Source: JAEULH01 sp963746275 (lineage in GTDB: Bacteria > Pseudomonadota > Alphaproteobacteria > Rhodospirillales > Defluviicoccaceae). From it: 64,000 nt of DNA. Position 1 is the first letter of the stretch. Each line of letters begins with the position of its first letter. Position numbers and translations under genes: made by a program. The stretch is from positions 141,144-205,143 of the forward strand of contig CAVVAX010000008.1 of the NCBI GenBank assembly GCA_963746275.1, written 5' to 3'. The notes beneath the pieces were generated by a model, which had not been told where the DNA came from, made no database searches, and worked only from the letters and a program-made list of their open reading frames with translations. This document shows, one piece after another, positions 8,967 through 18,065 of the stretch.

Positions 8967-10582
8967 ATGACGGATTGCGTTCGGCTTGCGGCGAGGCTTG
9001 TGGGGGTCGGTTTCTTCCTCGCCGCGATCCTGATGGCAGGAAGGTCTCACGCCGCCGAGTACGCGGCGCTGGTGATGGATGCGGAGACGGGCCGCGTCCT
9101 CAGCCAGGAGAGCGCGGACAAGCCGCGCTACCCTGCCTCGCTAACCAAGATGATGACGCTGTACCTGCTGTTCGAAGCCCTCGACAGCAAGGCGGTCCGG
9201 CTGAACACGCCGATGAAGGTCTCAGCGCTCGCGGCATCGCGGCCGCCCGTCGCGCCTCGGCCTCAAGCCGGGGGACACGATCACGGTGCGCCAGGCGATG
9301 CTGGCGCTGATCACCAAATCGGCAAACGACGTCGCCACAGTCGTCGCCGAGCGGCTTGGCGGCAGCGAGGGCCAGTTCGCCCAGAAGATGACGACGCGGG
9401 CGCGCGGGCTCGGCATGCAGCGAACCACATTCCGCAATGCCTCCGGTCTCCCCGACCTCAGCCAGGTGACCACGGCGCACGACATGGCGGTCCTCGCCCG
9501 CGCCCTGCTCCGCCGCTTCCCGCATTACTACGGCAATTTCTCGAAGGACGCCTTCGAGTACAACGGCCATCGCCACGTCAACCACAACCGTCTGCTGGGC
9601 GCCTATGACGGGGTCGACGGGATCAAGACCGGCTACATCCACGCGTCGGGCTTCAACCTGGTCGCCTCTGCCAGGCGCAATGGCCGTCGGCTGATCGGCG
9701 TCGTCTTCGGCGCCGACTCGCCTGCCGAGCGTAGCCACGTGATGATTGGCCTCTTGGACCAGGGCTTCCGCGCCCTGCCCGCCCTACCGACCATGGTGAT
9801 GCAGCAGACCCCGGTGCGGCCAAGCGCCGTTGCGGCGCCAAAGCCGACGCTTGCTGCGGCTCCCGGGCGGCCCGACACCACGCTTGGCACCATGCCCGAT
9901 GCCCTTCCAAGCACCCTGCCCGGCGTCCTGATTGCCAGCGGCGATGCCAGCGCCGCCCTTGAGGTCGCGGCCGGAGCGCGGCTGGGGCATCCAGGTGGGC
10001 GCCTTCTCCGCTGCCGAGGCGGCGGCCAAGCGTGCCGAGCAGGTGGCCGATCTGGTCCCCGGCGAGGTGGCCGGCGGCAGCATCGACATCCTCAGCCAGG
10101 AGAGCCGCAGCGGCACGACCCACTACCTCGCGCGGATCCATGGGCTGACCCGCGCCGATGCCGCCGAGGCTTGCGGCAGGCTCAAGGCGAGCAAGATCGG
10201 CTGCTTCGTCGTCGCCCTCGACGACGGGTTCTCGCCGGACGGCGTCGCCTCCGCCACCGGCACCGCCACCGGCAGAAGCGAGATCGGCGACGCCGTCGCC
10301 GGCGGCGACTGGGGCGTCCAGGTCGGCGTCTATCCCCGCCGCGCCTCGGCACTGGCCACCGCCAAAGCGGCGCTGGGCAAGGCTCCGAAGGCGCTGTCGG
10401 AGGGCACGATCGCCGTCGTTCCGCTCAAGGGGCGCAAGGGCCCCCTCTACCGAGCGCGAATCGTCGGCCTGGAGAAGCAGCAGGCCGAGGCCGCCTGCCG
10501 GACGCTGAAGGGCGCAAAGGCGCAGTGCATGGTCCTGCGCATGGGCGAGGCCGATCGCGAGCATCAGGCGGCGGCGCTGTAA
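8967..10582 (+). CDS. dacA: D-alanyl-D-alanine carboxypeptidase (PBP5 type) with C-terminal SPOR repeats (two frameshifts)
   Basis: A periplasmic peptidoglycan DD-carboxypeptidase of peptidase family S11. A signal peptide (residues 1-29, ending SHAAE) precedes the catalytic domain: SLTKM is the SxxK motif, SAN the SxN motif and KTG (GIKTGYIH) the third box. The linker is Pro/Ala-rich. It is followed by two tandem SPOR-like repeats, GWGIQVGAFSAAEAAAKRAE and WGVQVGVYPRRASALATAKA, which in this family bind denuded septal glycan. Two frameshifts, near 9247 (CCC in the conserved RPPSRLGLKPGD) and near 9960, split the coding region; repaired length is about 537 residues. It stands alone, divergent from pgm. 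Confidence 0.9.
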
Positions 10583-10629
10583 GGAATGGACACCGCCGCC
10601 CCCGCGCCCCGCACGGCGGCTTCCCGCCA

Positions 10630-11046
10630 TCAGCTGGGCTTGTGCGTGCGGCCGATCCGCTGGAGATACTGCCGGCGGTAGCGCCGGCGCCAGTCCTCCG
10701 GCGACCACGTCCGCGGCGAGGCCGGCACCCACGGCCTCGGCATGAACATTAGGGCCGGGACATGCCGGCCGCGAGCGAGCCGCACCGGCATCTCCCGCAG
10801 CAGGTAGTCGCTTCCCTCGAAGGCGTCGAGCCGGCGAGCATCCCCCTCCCCCAGCCCCTCGACGAGAAGGCCGGCGACGCTCTCTTCGGCCGCCGGCACC
10901 AGCACCGGATAGCTCCTGCCCTGGCGGAACACGCGGAGGTAGCCGTCGAGGATGGCTGCACGGCCGGGTTTGGGCGGCAGACGGCCGATGACTGCCGCCA
11001 GCACCAACCGGTCCATCAGCGTCCCGTAGAAGAAGTAGCGCATCAT
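10630..11046 (-). CDS. Gamma-glutamylcyclotransferase-family protein
   Basis: A 138-residue protein of the GGCT/AIG2-like fold. It starts MMRYFFYGTLMDRLVLAAVIGR; YGTL is the family's substrate-binding loop. YPVLVPAAEESVAGLLVEGL and LDAFEGSDYLLREMPVRL, with the conserved acidic residue after the F-E-G, follow the family pattern. Family members cleave gamma-glutamyl amino acids or related amides, but the substrate here cannot be told. The C-terminal 30 residues (WSPEDWRRRYRRQYL) are basic. It is directly downstream of the amidase-like gene on the same strand and may be cotranscribed. Confidence 0.8.
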   Translation of the reverse strand: MMRYFFYGTLMDRLVLAAVIGRLPPKPGRAAILDGYLRVFRQGRSYPVLVPAAEESVAGLLVEGLGEGDARRLDAFEGSDYLLREMPVRLARGRHVPALMFMPRPWVPASPRTWSPEDWRRRYRRQYLQRIGRTHKPS

Positions 11047-11102
11047 TAGGTGCGCATCGTCCGGGCCGGGCAGCGCAGCCTCAACTCGGCCCCAGCACCG
11101 GC

Positions 11103-12174
11103 TCAGCCCGGCCCCGGCCCCGGCCACTGCGCCATCGGCTCGGTCGAGCGGACGACGTGCATCCCGGCGTCGGCAAAGCGGCGGAAGGCCTCGTCGGCGG
11201 CGTCGGTATAGTCGATGACGCCCGGCACGACGACCGGCGACGAGCAGTCCTCCAGCAGGTAGACCTTGCCGACCAAGCTCCGGTCGTGCGCCGAGAGTTC
11301 GGCGAGCAGGTCGGCGATGGTCCAGGCGACGCAGTGGCTCTTGGCCTGGCCGGCAACGATCACGGCGTCGAAGTTCCGAGCGAGCTCCAGGAAGGCGCCG
11401 CTGCGCTCCGCGAGCAGCCGGCCGTCCGGCCCGTGCGCCACCTCGGGGCCCAGTACCGAATAGTGCTCGGTCAAGGGATGGCTGCCCTTGATGTGCACGT
11501 CCGGCTGGCTGAAGCGGGCCATGCCGTGGAAGAAGATCGCGGCCTCCACCGCCGGCACCAGCGCATGGCCGATGCCGCCCAGCATCGAGTGGTAGGGCCA
11601 CACCGTCAGCGCATACTTGCCGCTGTCGGCGAGCGCCCTCGTGTAGTGCTGGAGGTGGCGCTGGAGGTAGGCAGCGTCGATCCGCTCTGCGCTCGTCCGG
11701 AGCGTCCCTGGCCACGAGCCGGGCCACCTCCCCCGCCACCTCGGGGTTCACCCGCCACCGCCCGTCCGCGACGTCCTCGGCGGTGATGAGGGTGTATGGC
11801 GGCGGATGGTTGCCGTTGGGATCGACCAGGAAGACGCCGTGGAAGATCTGCATGGCCCGATGGGTGTCCATGGTCGGCACGATCCGGGTGAGCCGGCCCA
11901 GGTTCCGGTAGATGAAGGCGCAGAGCCTGCGGTTGTCGTCGACCGCGCCGGTTCCCGACCGCCCGCCGACATAGAGCTCGAACCCCGGGATGCAGAACGT
12001 GTTCTGCACGTCGACGGCGATCAGGCAGATCCGCCGGGCGTCCTCGCTGGCCGGGCGGATGCGGTGCCGCGCCCTCCAGGCGTCGGCGGCGTCGGCCAGC
12101 TCCTGATAGGGCACGCGCCAGACGGAACCGACAACATCGAGGTCGACATGCGGCGGGATCGGCAGTTCGTCCAA
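11103..12174 (-). CDS. Isochorismatase/nicotinamidase-like cysteine hydrolase (one frameshift)
   Basis: A cysteine hydrolase related to nicotinamidases. The sequence shows ICLIAVDVQNTFCIPG (catalytic Asp region), RIVPTMDTHRAMQIFH, TVWPYHSMLGGIGHAL, and VIVAGQAKSHCVAWTIADL with the catalytic Cys in SHC. The frame changes near 11682; removing one base there joins residues DAPDER to RIDAAYLQRHLQHY. The start is a TTG at 12172-12174, chosen because AGGAGG lies 6 bases upstream and no ATG fits. Repaired length is about 356 residues, longer than PncA, so nicotinamide is not a safe substrate assignment. It is divergent from a YCII-family gene. Confidence 0.75.
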
Positions 12175-12423
12175 GCTTCGCCTCCTCTTTCCGAGAGCCT
12201 CGCCGCACTGGCCGAAGCCTTGCCTGAAAAGCGGCCGCCGCGAAGCCGCAACCGCGGCCGGCCGATGAACCGGACGGATGCTCCCGCGTATGTGATGGCC
12301 CGCCGCCGCTCTGGACCTATCTCTCGCGCAAAAAAATTGGGCGGGATGTCGATTCCGCCGCCGCTCGTTCGTCGTGTCAGCAGGGAGGCCAGTGTGGCCT
12401 CCGTCGAGCAGAGGAGACTGACG

Positions 12424-12850
12424 ATGCGCGTCATGGTTCTGGTGAAGGCGACCAAGGACAGCGAAGCAGGCATCATGCCCTCGAGCGAGCTCCTCGAGGC
12501 CATGGGCAAATACAACGAGGAGCTGGTCGACGCCGGGCGTGCTTGTGGCGGCCGGCGAAGGTCTGCAGCCGTCGGCGAAAGGCAAGCGCGTCGCCTTCGA
12601 CGGCCCGAGGCGCACGGTCATCGACGGGCCGTTCGCAGAGACCCGCGAGCTGGTCGCCGGCTTCTGGCTATGGGAGGTCAAGGACATGGCCGAAGCGGTC
12701 GCGTGGGTGAAGCGGTGCCCCAATCCGATGCCGGGCCCGAGCGAGATCGAGATCCGCCCGGTCTACGAGATGACCGACTTCGCAGACGCGCTAACGCCTG
12801 AGATCGCCGACCTGCACGCCCGGACCCGCGACAAGGCGGCAGGCGGCTGA
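12424..12850 (+). CDS. YCII/DGPF-domain protein (one frameshift)
   Basis: A small ferredoxin-like-fold protein of the YCII superfamily, about 141 residues. It starts MRVMVLVKATKDSEAG; the second part has VAFDGPRRTVIDGPFAETRE, which carries the DGPF signature, then LVAGFWLWEVKDMAEAVAWV. A base is inserted in the GGG near 12538, splitting the ORF. Family members often sit beside ECF sigma genes or act as small dehydratase-like enzymes; no sigma gene is adjacent here. The role is unknown. Confidence 0.8.
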
Positions 12851-12863
12851 CGCCCGGTCTCGG

Positions 12864-14271
12864 CTAGTGACCACCGGCGTAACGCGGGGGCGCGAGGCCG
12901 CTCAAGAGCAGTTCGCGGTCCAGTGCCTCCTGCAAGCGCTTGAGCCCTTCGGCGTCCGCCGCCTCGCAGCGGCCGACCAGCACCGGCTGAGTGTTCGAGG
13001 CGCGGAGCAGCCACCAGCCATCGGCGCTGGTGACGCGGACGCCGTCGACGTCGCTCACGCTGATGCCCTGGCGCTCCTTCAGCCGGTTGCGCACCTCCTC
13101 GACGACGGTGAACTTCCGCTCCTCCGGGCAGTCGATGCGAAGTTCCGGCGTGTTGACCTTGACCGGCAGGCCGTCGCGGAGGCTGCCCAGGCTGCGCTCC
13201 GGAGCCGCCCAGGAGCGACAGCAGCCGGACCGCGGCATAAAGCGCGTCGTCGTAGCCGTAGTAGCGATGGGCGAAGAAGACATGCCCGCTCATCTCGCCG
13301 GCGAGCGGCGCGCCGGTCTCGGCCATGAGCTTCTTGATCGGCGAGTGCCCGGTCCGGCTCATCAGCGGCTTGCCGCCGAGCCTCTGGATCTCGTCGAAGA
13401 AGACCTGGCTCGACTTGACGTCGGCGATGATGGTGGCGCCCGGCAGCTCCGCCAGGACCGGCCCGGCCAGAAGAACCAGAAGCTGGTCGCCCCAGAGGAT
13501 GCGGCCACGCTCGTCGATCACGCCGATCCGGTCGCCGTCGCCGTCGAAGGCGATGCCGAGGTCGCAGCCGTGACGGAGCACCTCCTCGCGGAGCTGGAGC
13601 AGATTCTCTTCGACGGTCGGATCCGGATGGTGGGCCGGGAAGGTTCCGTCGACGACGTCGTTGATCAGGACGTGCTCGCCGGGAAGCCTGGTGCAGAGGT
13701 CGCGAAGCACGGCCGCGGCGGCGCCGTTGCCGGGGTCCCAGGCGACGCGCAACGCCCGGCCGGGGACGGTTTGGGCGCAGATGTCGGCGCAGAGCCTTGC
13801 CACATACGCGTCCGCCACGGGCCGATCCTCGACCCGACCGGCGCCGGCGACGTAGTCCATGCTGGCGATGGCGGCGCCCAGGCTGCGGATGTCGTCGCCG
13901 AAGAACGGCCGGCCCCGGCGCGACATCTTGATGCCGTTGTACTCGGGCGGGTTGTGCGACCCGGTGATCATCATGCCGCCGTCGGCGCCGAGGTGGTGGA
14001 CGGCGAAGTAGAGCATCGGCGACGGACCCAAGCCGATGCGGTAGACGGTGATCCCGGTCGAGGCCAGCCCCTCGACCAGGGCCGCCTCCAGCATGGGCGA
14101 GGTCAGCCGGCCGTCGTAGCCAACCGCTACCGACGTCCCGCCCTCGCGGAGCACGCCGGTGCCGAAGGCCCGGCCGATCTCGCGGTAGTGGTCGGCGGTC
14201 AAGGTCGTGCCGATGATGCCGCGGATGTCGTACTCGCGCAGCGTGGACGGGTCGAGCTGCACTGCCGCCAT
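12864..14271 (-). CDS. Phosphomannomutase/phosphoglucomutase (one frameshift)
   Basis: An alpha-D-phosphohexomutase of the AlgC/PgmG type, about 469 residues. The opening LREYDIRGIIG is typical; GMMITGSHNPPEYNGIK holds the phosphoserine, AFDGDGDRIG the metal site, GEMSGHVFF the sugar loop and LRASNTQPVLVGRCE the phosphate site. The frame changes near 13207, where removing a C from a CC run joins LLSLLGGS to ERSLGSLRDGLPVK. The ATG follows GGAGAGGG at a good distance. It is the last gene of a galU-ugd-pmm operon, 14 bases after ugd, and probably makes mannose 1-phosphate or glucose 1-phosphate for polysaccharide synthesis. Confidence 0.9.
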
Positions 14272-14285
14272 CGCCCTCTCCTTCC

Positions 14286-15611
14286 TCAGGTGTTTCGCCG
14301 GTTGGGGCAGGGCCTGCCGACCGAGACGTAGTCGATGCCGTGCGCCGCCATCTCGGCGGGGCTGTAGATGTTGCGCAGGTCGACGATGAGGCGCTGCTTC
14401 ATCGTCGCCTTCAGCCGGCCGATGTCGAGGCCACGGAACTCGTTCCACTCGGTGAGGATGGTCATGGCGTCGGCGCCCTCGGTGGCCTCGTACGGTGAGG
14501 AGCACCAGGTCACGCCCGGCAGCAGTCTCCTCGCCTCCCCCATGCCCTCCGGGTCGAAGGCGCGGATCGAGGCGCCGGCGGCCTGCAGCGCCGGCACGAT
14601 CACGAGGCTCGGCGCGTCGCGCATGTCATCGGTGTTGGGCTTGAAGGTCAGGCCGAGGACGGCGATCGTTTTGCCGCGGACGTCGCCGCCGCAGGCGTCG
14701 ATGATCTTCTCCGCCATCCGCTTCTTGCGGTTCTCGTTGATGTCGATGACGGTCTCGACGATGCGCAGCGGGCTGTTCACGCTCTGCCCGGTGCGAACCA
14801 GCGCGAGGGTGTCCTTGGGAAAGCACGAGCCGCCGAAACCGGGGCCGGCATGGAGGAACTTGCGGCCGATCCGGCCGTCGAGGCCGATGCCGCGGGCGAC
14901 GTCGTGGACGTCGGCGCCGACGACCTCGCAGAGGTCGGCGAGCTCGTTGATGTAGGTGATCTTGGTCGCGAGGAAGGCGTTGGACGCGTACTTGATCAGC
15001 TCCGCCGTCGTCCGCGAGGCGAAGACGAACGGCGTCTCGATCAGGTAGAGGACCCGGTAGAGCTTGCGCATCACCACCCGGGCGCGCTCGCTGTCGGTGC
15101 CGATGACGATCCGGTCCGGGCGCATGAAGTCGTTGATCGCCGAGCCCTCGCGCAGGAACTCGGGGTTGGAGACGACGTCGAAATCCGCATCGGGGCGCGC
15201 TTCGCGGATGATCCTCTCCACCTCGTCGCCGGTGCCGACCGGTACCGTCGACTTGGTCACGACCACGGTGTAGCCGTTGAGGCTGCCGGCAATCGCTTTT
15301 GCGGCAGCATAGACATGGGTGAGGTCGGCGTGGCCGTCGCCGCGCCGGCTCGGCGTCCCGACGGCAATGAAAACCGCAACCGCCTCGCTGACCGAGGACT
15401 TCAGCTCGGTCGTGAACGTCAGCCGGCCGCTTTCGACGTTGCCGGCGACCAGCGCCTCGAGCCCCGGCTCGAAGATCGGGATCTCGCCGCGGCGCAGACG
15501 CTCGATCTTGCCCGCATCGGTGTCGACGCAGACGACCGTAAGCCCGAACTCCGCAAAGCACGCGGCGCTGACCAGCCCGACGTAGCCGGCGCCTACCAAC
15601 ACGATCTTCAC
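14286..15611 (-). CDS. ugd: UDP-glucose 6-dehydrogenase
   Basis: Oxidises UDP-glucose to UDP-glucuronate with two NAD+. The 441-residue frame is intact. The Rossmann motif is at the very start (VGAGYVGLVSA), followed by AVFIAVGTPSRRGDGHADL, VTKSTVPVGTGD, SNPEFLREGSAINDF, and the catalytic Cys in GPGFGGSCFPKDTLAL at about residue 261. The second NAD-like domain includes VLGLTFKPNTDDMRDAPS. Located 40 bases after galU and 14 bases before pmm on the same strand, so the product feeds acidic exopolysaccharide or LPS synthesis. Confidence 0.96.
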   Translation of the reverse strand: MKIVLVGAGYVGLVSAACFAEFGLTVVCVDTDAGKIERLRRGEIPIFEPGLEALVAGNVESGRLTFTTELKSSVSEAVAVFIAVGTPSRRGDGHADLTHVYAAAKAIAGSLNGYTVVVTKSTVPVGTGDEVERIIREARPDADFDVVSNPEFLREGSAINDFMRPDRIVIGTDSERARVVMRKLYRVLYLIETPFVFASRTTAELIKYASNAFLATKITYINELADLCEVVGADVHDVARGIGLDGRIGRKFLHAGPGFGGSCFPKDTLALVRTGQSVNSPLRIVETVIDINENRKKRMAEKIIDACGGDVRGKTIAVLGLTFKPNTDDMRDAPSLVIVPALQAAGASIRAFDPEGMGEARRLLPGVTWCSSPYEATEGADAMTILTEWNEFRGLDIGRLKATMKQRLIVDLRNIYSPAEMAAHGIDYVSVGRPCPNRRNT

Positions 15612-15651
15612 TGCACTGCCCCCCGGTTCATCCCCTGCGCCTGCGCCAAGG

Positions 15652-16521
15652 CTACGGCATCCGCTCCAGCATGCTGACCACCCGGTCGCGGAGGTCCTCG
15701 CGGTTCAGGGCATAGGCGAGGTTCGCCTCGAGGTAGCCGACCTTGCTGCCGCAGTCGAACCGGCGGCCCTCGAAGCGGATGCCGTGGAAGGGGATCAGGC
15801 CGATGGTCTTGGCCATGGCGTCGGTGAGCTGGATCTCGTTGCCGGTGCCCCGTTCCTGATGCTCCAGCACCGTGAGCACGATCGGTTCGAGGATGTAGCG
15901 GCCGATGATCCCGAGCGTCGAGGGGCTCTTCTCCGGCGAGGGCTTCTCGACCAGGCCGCGGGCGCGGATCAACTGGCCCTCGTCGCGCTCGATATCCAGG
16001 ATGCCGTAGGACTTGGTCTGCTCCGAGGGGATCTCCTCGACCGCGACCAGGTTGCCGCCGACCCGGCGATGGTGCTCGACCATCTGCCGGAGGCAGCCGG
16101 GCTGCGCCAGGATCAGGTCGTCGGCGAGAAGAACGGCGAACGGCTCGTCGCCGATGAAGTTGCGCGCGCACCAGACGGCATGGCCGAGGCCCAGCGGCTG
16201 TTGCTGGCGGGTGTAGGAGATGTGCCCGGGCGCGGGCATCCAGTCGAGGACCGACTGCAGCGCCTCGGTCGCCTGACGCTCGCGCAGCGTCTGCTCGAGC
16301 TCGAAGCTGTGGTCGAAGTGGTCCTCGATTGCGGACTTCGCCCGGCCGGTGACGAAGATGAACTCCTCTATTCCCGCGTCGCGCGCCTCCTCGACGGCGT
16401 ACTGGATCAGCGGCTTATCCACCACCGGAAGCATTTCCTTGGGCATCGCCTTGGTCGCCGGCAGGAACCGCGTTCCCAGGCCCGCAACCGGAAATACCGC
16501 CTTGCGCAGGGGTTTCGGCAT
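15652..16521 (-). CDS. galU: UTP--glucose-1-phosphate uridylyltransferase
   Basis: Makes UDP-glucose from UTP and glucose 1-phosphate. The sequence opens KAVFPVAGLGTRFLPATKA with the nucleotide-binding G-x-G-T-R loop, then MLPVVDKPLIQYAVEEA, LGLGHAVWCAR, FAVLLADDLIL, VEKPSPEKSPS and RFDCGSKVGYLEANL. The length is 289 residues with this start. The ATG at 16519-16521 was chosen because GAGGAG lies just upstream and the family begins at this point; a longer 323-residue reading exists but lacks support. First gene of the galU-ugd-pmm operon. Confidence 0.95.
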   Translation of the reverse strand: MPKPLRKAVFPVAGLGTRFLPATKAMPKEMLPVVDKPLIQYAVEEARDAGIEEFIFVTGRAKSAIEDHFDHSFELEQTLRERQATEALQSVLDWMPAPGHISYTRQQQPLGLGHAVWCARNFIGDEPFAVLLADDLILAQPGCLRQMVEHHRRVGGNLVAVEEIPSEQTKSYGILDIERDEGQLIRARGLVEKPSPEKSPSTLGIIGRYILEPIVLTVLEHQERGTGNEIQLTDAMAKTIGLIPFHGIRFEGRRFDCGSKVGYLEANLAYALNREDLRDRVVSMLERMP

Positions 16522-16868
16522 CGCTCTCCTCGTGGTGATGAAGGACTTGCTGAGGACCGTCTGAAGAGGAAGCTCTTTGTGCCACAGGGGTGGTTCCGCC
16601 GCAACTCTTCGCACGTGCGTCATCCTGCCCGGGCGGATAGGGGCGCATAGTTTCAGACGGCCTTCCCCGCCGGGCGCGGAGGTCGTTGGCTTCGCTGCAG
16701 CGGCTTAGGCGCGGCCCGGCCGCCGCCAGCGCCCGCACTGGGGTAGAATGTTCTGGTCTGGGGAGCGGGGCTGCGGGATAACCTCTATGCGTCTGAGCCA
16801 GAAAGCAGGCCGCACAAGGCCGAACGGCAAGCAGAGCTCGGCGCGGGGATGAGGAGAGTGACGCGCAC
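16522..16868. other. Divergent intergenic region galU/RND adaptor
   Basis: 347 bases between the leftward galU operon and the rightward efflux genes, so both promoters should be here. No clear box pair, palindrome or regulator gene was seen. GAGGAGAG just before the adaptor ATG is a plausible ribosome site. Confidence 0.3.
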
Positions 16869-18060
16869 ATGAGGACGATAGGGCCGGGCCTGCGCTCGCG
16901 CACGCCCGGCGCCGGCTGCCTCGCCGTCGTGCTGGTAACGGCCGCGATCTCCGGATGCGGCGAACCGAACACCTACGTGCCGCCGCCGCCGCCGGAGGTG
17001 ACCGTCGCCAGGCCCGAGAAGCGGGCGGTGACCGAGACGATGAACTTCACCGGCAACCTCCAGGCCGTGCGCTCGGCCGAGCTGGTGGCGCGGGTGCCGG
17101 GCTTCCTGGAGAAGGTCCTGTTCCAGGACGGCCAGGACGTGAAGGAGAACGACCTCCTCTTCGTCATCGAGCAGGCGCCCTACCGGGCCACGGTCGCCGG
17201 CGCCGAGGCCGGGTCTGCAGAAGGCCGAGGCCGAGCTGGCGCAGGCGAAGATCACCACCGCGCCGGCTGCAGCAGGCGGCGCGCACCGGCGCGGTCTCGA
17301 GGCAGCAGCTCGACGAGGCCGAGGCTAACGAGCAGGTCGCTCAGGGCCAGGTCCTGGCGATGCAGGCGGCCCTCGATCAGGCCAGGATCGACCTCGGCTA
17401 CACCGAGATCCGCGCGCCGTTCTCGGGGCGGATCGGCCGCCGCCTGGTCGATCCCGGCAACTTCGTCGGCGCCGCGGGGACGCCGACGACGCTCGCAACC
17501 CTCGATCAGCTCAGGCCCATCTACGCCTTCTACAACATCGACGAGCGCAGCGTGCTGCGCATCAGGCAGATGCACCGGGACGGCGCCGGCCCGAACTACC
17601 GCGAGCGGCCGGTGCCGGTGGCGATCGCCTGCAGACCGAGCAGGATTATCCGCATTCGGGCCAGGTCGACTTCGTCGCCAGCGGCATCGACCCGAACACG
17701 GTACGCTGCAGGTCCGGGCGATCTTCGCCAACGCCGACGGCGCGCTGCTGCCGGGCGCCTTCGTCCGCATCCGCATACCGATCAGCGAGCGCGCGGACAC
17801 GCTGCTGGTTCCGCAGCTCGCCTTGGGCACGAACCAGGCCGGCCGCTACGTCCTCGTCGTCAACGACGACGGCGTCGTCGAGCAGCGGACGGTCACGACC
17901 GGACCGCGCGAGGGGGCCATGCAGGTCATCGAAGGCGGCCTGCTCCGCCGACGACTGGGTGGTCGTCAACGGCATCCAGCGCGCCCGCCCGGGGGCGAGG
18001 GTGACGCCGGTGCGCCAGGAGCAGACGGCAGCGGCACCCGCCGCGGCCGCCACGGACTGA
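16869..18060 (+). CDS. RND efflux periplasmic adaptor lipoprotein (about four frameshifts)
   Basis: A membrane-fusion protein linking an RND pump to an outer-membrane channel. The N-terminal signal ends in a lipobox (AAISGCGEP), so it is probably lipid-anchored. Then VTVARPEKRAVTETMNFTGNL, a barrel-sandwich hybrid (LVARVPGFLEKVLFQDGQDVKENDLLFVIE), a coiled-coil hairpin (RTGAVSRQQLDEAEANEQVA), YTEIRAPFSGRIGRRLVDPGN and the beta-barrel LLPGAFVRIRIPI. Frames change near 17212, 17632, 17700 and 17945; repaired length is about 395 residues. It ends 5 bases before the pump gene. Confidence 0.88.
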
Positions 18061-18065
18061 GCCGC

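Noticed and set aside
10630..12723. Single 697-codon minus-strand ORF spanning the GGCT and amidase genes
   Set aside because: It is produced by the frameshift in the amidase and joins two unrelated domains; the GGCT start (MMRYFFYG) and the amidase stop at 11103 show two separate genes.
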